Origin: Planctomycetota bacterium
GTDB taxonomy: Bacteria > Planctomycetota > Phycisphaerae > UBA1845 > PWPN01
Direction of reading: 5' to 3'
DNA length: 10,446 bases
Assembly (NCBI GenBank): GCA_016209665.1
Contig: JACQVT010000881.1
Span: 1-10,446, forward strand
Position 1 is the first letter of the stretch. The number at the start of each line of letters is the position of its first letter. Both the position numbers and the translations under genes were made by a program. The notes under the pieces were generated by a model that worked only from the letters and a program-made list of their open reading frames with translations, did not search any database and was not told the origin of the DNA. Positions 5,986 to 10,446 of the stretch are shown one piece after another.

Positions 5986-7432
5986 AGTGACGCCACCGCC
6001 TCATTATTTCGATCCCCTCCAGGATCAGCTTCCTCTGCCTCGCCGTTCGTTTGGCAGGTGGCACGAGAACGATCCTGCCGGCCTCTCGAGGCTCCACCTT
6101 GAGCAGGCCCCCTCCCAACGGGTGACCCTCCAGTTCACAACTCAGCGTCGTGAAAGGATCGTCCCAAAGCCGCTGTACCCCACGCATCGAAAACGGTTTC
6201 TTGAGGACCACCGCATGGACCGAATTGGTGCAGACGCAGCCAGCGGGGTTGGACACCAAAAGAGGCTTGACGCCGCTCATGTAGGACAGGAAACCATCGG
6301 GCACAAACACGTCCGGCACGACGTACCAGGGCTCCCGGTGCCGACATTTGTAGGTTGCACTCGCCTCCCTCGCCTGGGGCGTGCTCAGGTAGTCCCGAAC
6401 GGCCGACGTCAACGGCGTATCCTTCTCGATTCTGAGCAGGAGAACAGGTTCATCCCGGTCCAACCACCCGCGGACTGTCCCGTCGGTCACCGAAGCCGTC
6501 GCGAGGAAGCTGCTGTTGCGGACCGACACATGGAGCAACCGGTCGGGGATCCTCAAAAGCCGAGCGGCGGATGGGCGCAAATGGAAAAAGTCATTCGCGC
6601 CGGTAACGTATCCGATTCCAACGCTGGCCACCTCGCCCAGTCGCAAAGCCCCGGCCCCAGACGCCGATTCGCGATACAAGGTCCGGATCGACGGAGGCAG
6701 CACGAACGGGCGCAAGCGATGATTCCAATCCGTCCACTCTCGCCTGGTCACCGTGACCCACGTCTGCGGCGGATACGTGGCGAAGTCAAAGCGTTCCAGG
6801 ACGGTCAAGCGAAACTCGTCCGAACGGCCCCCGCGGCCGTCCGCGTAGAGCAGCCAGCAGTCTTCCGAGAGATCGGCGAATATCTTCTCACGGACTGCAA
6901 TCACCTGCACCGTCGCAAACCGGTCGAGCAGATGGGATAGGAGCGGCACGGCATAGGGGGCGTGGCCGATTTCCGCCGGAACGACAAAGGCCATCCGCCC
7001 TCCCGGCTTCAGTAGACCGCCCACGGCCACCAAGAAGGGTGCCCATGAGGACGTCAAAGCGGAGAATCGGACTCCGAGGCGTTCACATAGCCGCAACGCA
7101 CTGCGACGAACGTCGCCAGTAAAGCGCTGATACCGGATGAAAGGCGGGTTCCCCGCCGCGCACTCGAAGCGTTCTTCAGTACGGGCGGCCCAGGTGAAGA
7201 AGTCGCACCTATGGACTTGAGCCCAGGGAGCGCGCCGCATGGCGGCAGCGAGTGCCCCGGGGTCCTGCTCCACGCCCACGCAGTGCTGATGTAAGGCAAG
7301 GAACTGTCCGTCCCCGCAGGCGGGGTCCAGCAAGCGGTCGGTTACGCGCCGAACCCCCCAGCGAACCAATGAAGCCGCTGTGTCGTCCGGCGTGTAGTAG
7401 GCACCTACGTGTTTGCGTGCCGTCGAGTTCAC
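5969..7432 (-). CDS. N6-adenine DNA methyltransferase of a Type II restriction-modification system
   Basis: With the GTG at 7432 the product has 487 residues. The SAM-binding fold shows, in order, motif X (VGAYYTP, 9-15), motif I (DPACGDGQFL, 36-45) and the catalytic motif IV NPPF (95-98). This X-I-IV order marks a gamma-class amino-methyltransferase like M.TaqI and the Eco57I group. The C-terminal half contains the TaqI-like target-recognition domain (VGIGYVTGANDFF at 271-283, TNSVHAVVLKKP near 402-413). It transfers methyl from SAM to adenine in an unknown sequence and so protects host DNA from the overlapping endonuclease. I chose the start at 7432 because motif X follows at once and GAGG lies 5 bases upstream. 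The frame is open to a GTG at 7528, which would overlap the protease gene. Its codons look less GC-biased than its neighbours, which suggests acquisition. Confidence 0.9.
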   Translation of the reverse strand: MNSTARKHVGAYYTPDDTAASLVRWGVRRVTDRLLDPACGDGQFLALHQHCVGVEQDPGALAAAMRRAPWAQVHRCDFFTWAARTEERFECAAGNPPFIRYQRFTGDVRRSALRLCERLGVRFSALTSSWAPFLVAVGGLLKPGGRMAFVVPAEIGHAPYAVPLLSHLLDRFATVQVIAVREKIFADLSEDCWLLYADGRGGRSDEFRLTVLERFDFATYPPQTWVTVTRREWTDWNHRLRPFVLPPSIRTLYRESASGAGALRLGEVASVGIGYVTGANDFFHLRPSAARLLRIPDRLLHVSVRNSSFLATASVTDGTVRGWLDRDEPVLLLRIEKDTPLTSAVRDYLSTPQAREASATYKCRHREPWYVVPDVFVPDGFLSYMSGVKPLLVSNPAGCVCTNSVHAVVLKKPFSMRGVQRLWDDPFTTLSCELEGHPLGGGLLKVEPREAGRIVLVPPAKRTARQRKLILEGIEIMRRWRHCEQSA

Positions 7433-7446
7433 AAGAGCCTCATCCC

Positions 7447-7471
7447 TCGCCCGACGGTGAGCATCGGGCGA
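7447..7471. promoter_or_regulatory. Perfect 8-bp stem-loop between protease stop and methyltransferase start
   Basis: TCGCCCGA (7447-7454) and TCGGGCGA (7464-7471) form a perfect inverted repeat with a 9-base loop. It lies 13 bases beyond the protease stop and 14 bases before the methyltransferase GTG. No T-tract follows on the minus strand, so it is a poor intrinsic terminator. An operator, an mRNA hairpin controlling the restriction-modification genes, or a processing site is at least as likely. Confidence 0.5.
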
Positions 7472-7484
7472 ACGTGCCGTGTCA

Positions 7485-8726
7485 TTATTGTGGGATTGAC
7501 GTGTGCTCGCAAGTCCCCACAGGACCACGCAGGCTGCGGGACTGTTCCCACTCGTCGGCCAGGGCGATGCGCTTGTTCATGGCCGGGTGGTCGTCGAAGA
7601 GGATCTCCTCCCAGCGGGGCGGGTCGGGATCGGCGAGGTTCATCCGCGTGAGCAGGTCGAACGCGGAGCGGTAGGCGGGCGGATCGTTGGTGAGGTCGAG
7701 AGCGAGCCGGTCGGCCTGGCGCTCGAAGCGGCGACTGACGGCGTTGGTGGCCGGGCCGATGACCAGCGGATACAGCGTCGCGATCAGCATCACCTGGGCG
7801 AACGCGGCCACCGCTCCCACCCAGGCGACGCCGCTGCCGGTGAATGGATTGAGCCGCCACCAGATCAACGCGACAAGAATCGACGACACGACCGCCGACA
7901 GGGCGATCATCTTGAGGATGTGCCGGCGGATGTGGTGGCCGAGTTCGTGGGCGAAGACCACGGCGATCTGGTCCTCGCCGAACGCCCCCACCAGCGTGTC
8001 CGACAGGTACACCCGCCGCGTCGAGCCCAGGCCCGCCAGCATGGCGTTGGCTTTCTTGGTGTCCTTGCTGAGGGCGAGGTTGTAGACGCCGGTCACGGTC
8101 ATGCCGACGCCGCGGGCCATCGCCGTCAGCCGCTCGACGAGCGTCGGTGAGTCCAGCGGCTTGGCCGGGTAGAACAGCGGCAGGATCACCAACGGAAACA
8201 GCTTGGCCAGCACGATGCTCAGCACCATCATGCCGATCCACACGTACACCCCCCACGCCGCCCCGCCGTACCACAAGGCGCCGTACAGGCCCCCCAGCAG
8301 GATAACCGCCAGGATGCCGCCCACCAGCCACGTCTTGACCTGGAAGACCAGCCAGCTCCACGGCGTCTGGTTGCTCAGGTCGAAGCGGCGCTCGACCACG
8401 AATCCGCTGTAGTAGTCCAGCGGCAGACCCACGACGATGTGTCCGCCGACCATCACCAGCGCCGCCACGAACAACCCGATCCACCGGTTGTCGATGCCGT
8501 TATCCAGCCACGTCACGAAGCCCGCGGCCAGGCTCACCCAGGCGATCCAATACGCCAGCGACAGTGCAATGCCGGATAAATGACACCACCGCTTGACCCG
8601 GGCATACTCCTTGATCTGCCGCAGGTCCAGCTCCGGCACGACCGCCGGCAGTGCTGCCGGCTGCTCGCCGACCGACGCTGCGACGACCGTGTCTCTGGCG
8701 ATCTCAGTTGTCTGATCTTCCGGCAT
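7485..8726 (-). CDS. M48 family (Ste24-type) membrane zinc metalloprotease
   Basis: The product has 413 residues from the ATG at 8726; a GTG at 8759 would add 11 and neither has a strong ribosome site. The layout is Ste24/CAAX-protease-1-like. Hydrophobic segments lie at about 49-71, 81-102, 129-154, 157-185, 272-289 and 300-324. The substrate-strand motif is KKANAMLAGLGSTRRVYLSDTL (from about 225, split by one Gly turn). The zinc site is HELGH (260-264) with the third ligand Glu335 in NAVSRRFERQAD, and the family's final DHP...RI follows. Known members cleave membrane-associated or misfolded proteins at the cytoplasmic membrane. The gene lies 51 bases downstream of the secreted-protein gene, likely in one transcript. 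It is not related to the restriction-modification genes that follow, except that transcription may continue into them. Confidence 0.92.
   Translation of the reverse strand: MPEDQTTEIARDTVVAASVGEQPAALPAVVPELDLRQIKEYARVKRWCHLSGIALSLAYWIAWVSLAAGFVTWLDNGIDNRWIGLFVAALVMVGGHIVVGLPLDYYSGFVVERRFDLSNQTPWSWLVFQVKTWLVGGILAVILLGGLYGALWYGGAAWGVYVWIGMMVLSIVLAKLFPLVILPLFYPAKPLDSPTLVERLTAMARGVGMTVTGVYNLALSKDTKKANAMLAGLGSTRRVYLSDTLVGAFGEDQIAVVFAHELGHHIRRHILKMIALSAVVSSILVALIWWRLNPFTGSGVAWVGAVAAFAQVMLIATLYPLVIGPATNAVSRRFERQADRLALDLTNDPPAYRSAFDLLTRMNLADPDPPRWEEILFDDHPAMNKRIALADEWEQSRSLRGPVGTCEHTSIPQ
8644..8661. repeat. Short palindrome inside the protease gene
   Basis: GCCGGCAG and CTGCCGGC form an 8-bp stem around two bases, in the segment coding for the variable N-terminal QPAALPAV stretch of the protease. 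The core GCCGGCA...TGCCGGC resembles the intergenic stem at 10415-10431. It may be a decayed palindromic repeat absorbed into the frame, or a product of alanine/proline codons. Confidence 0.3.
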
Positions 8727-8777
8727 CCAATCCGCCTGTTCCCATCCGCGATGCGGCACGCTCTCGCAGGTTGCAGG

Positions 8778-10316
8778 TCATCTTGTTCCCGGCGATCTGG
8801 ACGCCCCGCGGTTGCCGCCGGGCGCGGGCGGGTTGCGGTTTGACCGCGGCGGTGCCGACGTCTTCGGCTGACCGCCGGTGGCACCCTGGGACCCGGCCGC
8901 GGCGCTGGGGGGCGGCAGGCCGGCGGTCTCGCGGAAACGGGCTTGGGCGGCCTTGACTTGCAGGCCGAACTCCTGCTCCACCTGGGCGGCCGTGGCGACG
9001 GTCATCTCCACCGGTCCCGCGCTGACCCGCACGGGTCGGCCCTTCTCGTCCACGTCGATTTCGCTCACCGGCGGGAGCAGGCCCTCGCTGTCCTCGATCC
9101 TCACCGCCGAAACCCGGCGTCCCCCCGCCAGCACCCGGACCGGGCCAACCACGCGAAACACCCTCAGGATCAGCCCGCGGCGATCGCTGTCGTACATGCT
9201 GAAGGCGTACAACTCAGGCTTGCTCAGATCGACCAACCGAGGCAGCAGCAACGGCCACAGCGCCGCCGCGTAGGACGGCTCGACCTGAATGGCCTTGGTC
9301 TGCTTATCCGACACCCCCACCTGGTCGGTGTAGTCGACCACGATCTGGTCGTTGCGGCGGATGCCGCCTTCGATGCTCACCACCAGCCGCTGCTTGGGGT
9401 CGACCTGGGGCGAGGGCATCAGTTGAACGACGTTCCGCCATTCGTCGCAGGTCAGATCGTTGGCCAGGAACTTGTCCTCCTGCACGTACTGGACGCTGCC
9501 GTCGGACCCGAACAACCAGGCCCGCTGGAGCACTTGCAGCCCGTCGCTGCGCTCGATCGTCGCCGCTCGCTCGCGAATCTCGAAGAAGCCGACCGGTGTG
9601 CCCTCGCGCACCACCCGCAGGTACAGCGGCTGGTCGAGGGCCTGGCCGGCGATCTTGCCCGGTGCCCCAGCCAGTGATTGCAGCAGGGCCGTCCCGCGCT
9701 CGAGGGCGTCGTCCAGTTGCTGCTGCTGCACCTCGGTGCGGGCGATGGTGAAGCTCTCGACGATCTGGCCGAACGACCTTTCCGCCACGTCCCGATCATC
9801 CGCGGGCGTGGTCAGAACGAGTTGGATGTAATCCCTGCTCCGCAGGGGAATGACGGCCTGCTGCCGCAGCCATGTCCGGCCCTCGGCCGAAAACGTCGCT
9901 TCCAGCCGCACCGCGTCGCGGGCCGCGATCTTCACCGCCTCGGCGCGAGCGACTCTCAGGTCCGGGTAGTGCGGCCCCAGGTCGGCCATGAGCGCATCGG
10001 ACGCCGCCATCGCGTCGACCGGCCGGGCGGTCGCCCACAGCCGGACGGCCATCGACCACGCCACTTCCAGCCGGGCGAACTGGGCCAGTTGCAGCCGGCC
10101 TTCCACCGTGCGCTTGCGGCGATCGATCCGGGCCCCCGCGATCGGGCGGACCGAGAACCCGAAGCTGCCGTCGATGTAGTTCGGCCCCAGCTCGCCCTTG
10201 GGGATCACCAGTGCTGCCGTCGCGGGAGCCGAAGCCGCCGGTTGTGTCGCCTGGCCGAGGCACCACCCGGCCACTGCGAGGACGACCATCAGCATCACGA
10301 CGGACAGGTGCCTCAT
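8778..10316 (-). CDS. Secreted two-domain protein with PsbP/Mog1-like N-terminal domain, function unknown
   Basis: The product has 512 residues from the ATG at 10316, chosen because AAGGAG lies 9 bases upstream and a signal peptide begins at once (MRHLSVVMLMVVLAVAGWCLGQA, split here after position 23). A likely signal peptidase cut follows GQA. Residues 45-192 (DGSFGFSVRPIAG to FGQIVESFTI) have the length, strand pattern and typical end of Mog1/PsbP-like domains. After a Gln-rich helix near 194-202, residues 226-436 form a second beta-rich domain (VGFFEIRERA, later EIDVDEKGRPVRV) resembling lipid- or polymer-binding periplasmic folds. The tail 466-512 is Pro/Gly/Ser/Arg-rich and probably disordered. 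No catalytic motif is visible. The context is upstream of a membrane protease, so a role in envelope quality control is possible but only inferred. Confidence 0.8.
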   Translation of the reverse strand: MRHLSVVMLMVVLAVAGWCLGQATQPAASAPATAALVIPKGELGPNYIDGSFGFSVRPIAGARIDRRKRTVEGRLQLAQFARLEVAWSMAVRLWATARPVDAMAASDALMADLGPHYPDLRVARAEAVKIAARDAVRLEATFSAEGRTWLRQQAVIPLRSRDYIQLVLTTPADDRDVAERSFGQIVESFTIARTEVQQQQLDDALERGTALLQSLAGAPGKIAGQALDQPLYLRVVREGTPVGFFEIRERAATIERSDGLQVLQRAWLFGSDGSVQYVQEDKFLANDLTCDEWRNVVQLMPSPQVDPKQRLVVSIEGGIRRNDQIVVDYTDQVGVSDKQTKAIQVEPSYAAALWPLLLPRLVDLSKPELYAFSMYDSDRRGLILRVFRVVGPVRVLAGGRRVSAVRIEDSEGLLPPVSEIDVDEKGRPVRVSAGPVEMTVATAAQVEQEFGLQVKAAQARFRETAGLPPPSAAAGSQGATGGQPKTSAPPRSNRNPPAPGGNRGASRSPGTR

Positions 10317-10325
10317 CGGAGGCCG

Positions 10326-10331
10326 CTCCTT
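10326..10331 (-). promoter_or_regulatory. Ribosome binding site deciding the start at 10316
   Basis: AAGGAG on the minus strand, 9 bases before the ATG, is one of the best Shine-Dalgarno matches in the window. It rules out the longer in-frame reading that begins with TTG at 10358. Confidence 0.65.
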
Positions 10332-10335
10332 GTAC

Positions 10336-10406
10336 GGTTTTGGGCTCAGGTCGACCAATCACAGGATGACGGAAACCGCCGACGGCTTGCAGCCGGTCCC
10401 AAAACC
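10336..10406. repeat. Long-armed inverted repeat upstream of the secreted-protein gene
   Basis: GGTTTTGGG (10336-10344) is repeated in inverse as CCCAAAACC (10398-10406), with 53 bases between. The pairing extends as far as ACGG/CCCGT if one base bulges. The enclosed stretch holds a smaller palindrome at 10383-10395. It could be an operator pair, a leader structure in the mRNA, or the ends of a tiny mobile repeat. Confidence 0.45.
10383..10395. repeat. Small palindrome CGGCT-TGC-AGCCG
   Basis: A 5-bp stem with a 3-base loop lies inside the larger inverted repeat. Its GGCTTGCAGCC core is built like the next palindrome 20 bases on. Confidence 0.4.
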
Positions 10407-10414
10407 CGTGTGGC

Positions 10415-10431
10415 ACCGGCATCTTGCCGGT
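10415..10431. repeat. Palindrome ACCGGCA-TCT-TGCCGGT, probable extragenic repeat
   Basis: A perfect 7-bp stem with a 3-base loop, preceded by GTGTGGC, lies near the window end. GGCAC(C)GG...CCGGT palindromes of this kind recur between genes in planctomycete-like genomes, from memory and not checked here. It may also be the transcription end of a gene outside the window. Confidence 0.45.
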
Positions 10432-10446
10432 CGATCTGTGTGGGAC

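Noticed and set aside
7432..7528. A longer methyltransferase N-terminus from GTG 7528.
   Set aside because: It would overlap the protease gene by 44 bases and translate the stem-loop region. The extra residues have no family match, and motif X normally sits near the N-terminus.
7485..8484. A minus-strand Arg-rich open frame overlapping the protease gene.
   Set aside because: It is an out-of-frame shadow. The overlapping frame contains the intact HELGH protease.

Overview
This window is a high-GC bacterial chromosome segment with ten protein-coding regions, one of them cut by the window edge and one apparently frameshifted. The gene content suggests a planctomycete, perhaps of the Phycisphaerae type. 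The reasons are a secreted thrombospondin type 3 repeat protein, a Sec-exported PsbP-like protein of unknown role, weak Shine-Dalgarno use, and short GC-rich palindromes of a kind scattered through such genomes. No marker gene fixes the lineage, so this is inference.

Positions 1-1667 (+ strand) hold the end of a carbohydrate-type locus: an alpha/alpha-toroid protein and a formyltransferase-fold enzyme joined by an ATGA stop/start overlap. The formyltransferase keeps the Asn-x-His...Asp triad. The pair probably modifies a sugar or amine in surface glycan or glycoconjugate synthesis.

Positions 1676-3473 (- strand) hold ribBA, the bifunctional enzyme that opens both branches of riboflavin synthesis, then an 87-residue zinc-ribbon protein, then a small coding stretch that seems to carry a +1 frameshift. 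The ribBA promoter is so close to the ATG that the transcript is predicted to be nearly leaderless. The DHBP-synthase half has Gln where the usual GHTE motif has a metal-binding His.

From 3474 to 3644 a divergent control region separates ribBA from a + strand gene (3645-5036). That gene encodes an exported protein with twelve Asp/Asn/Cys-rich calcium-binding repeats and a small beta-rich C-terminal domain.

Positions 5062-7432 (- strand) hold a two-gene Type II restriction-modification cassette. A gamma-type N6-adenine DNA methyltransferase overlaps by 17 bases a gene for a putative PD-(D/E)xK-like endonuclease of no family I recognise. By eye this stretch is less GC-rich than its flanks, which fits horizontal acquisition. 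A perfect 8-bp stem-loop lies directly upstream of the methyltransferase start and is the best candidate control element.

Positions 7485-10316 (- strand) hold a Ste24-type M48 membrane metalloprotease and, upstream of it, a secreted two-domain protein. The last 130 bases contain nested inverted repeats. All genes from 10316 down to 5062 point the same way with short gaps, so read-through from the housekeeping pair into the restriction-modification cassette is possible.

The least described elements are the endonuclease of the restriction-modification pair, the toroid/formyltransferase pair, the frameshifted small gene and the altered RibB active site. I see no RNA genes, CRISPR array, transposase or attachment site.
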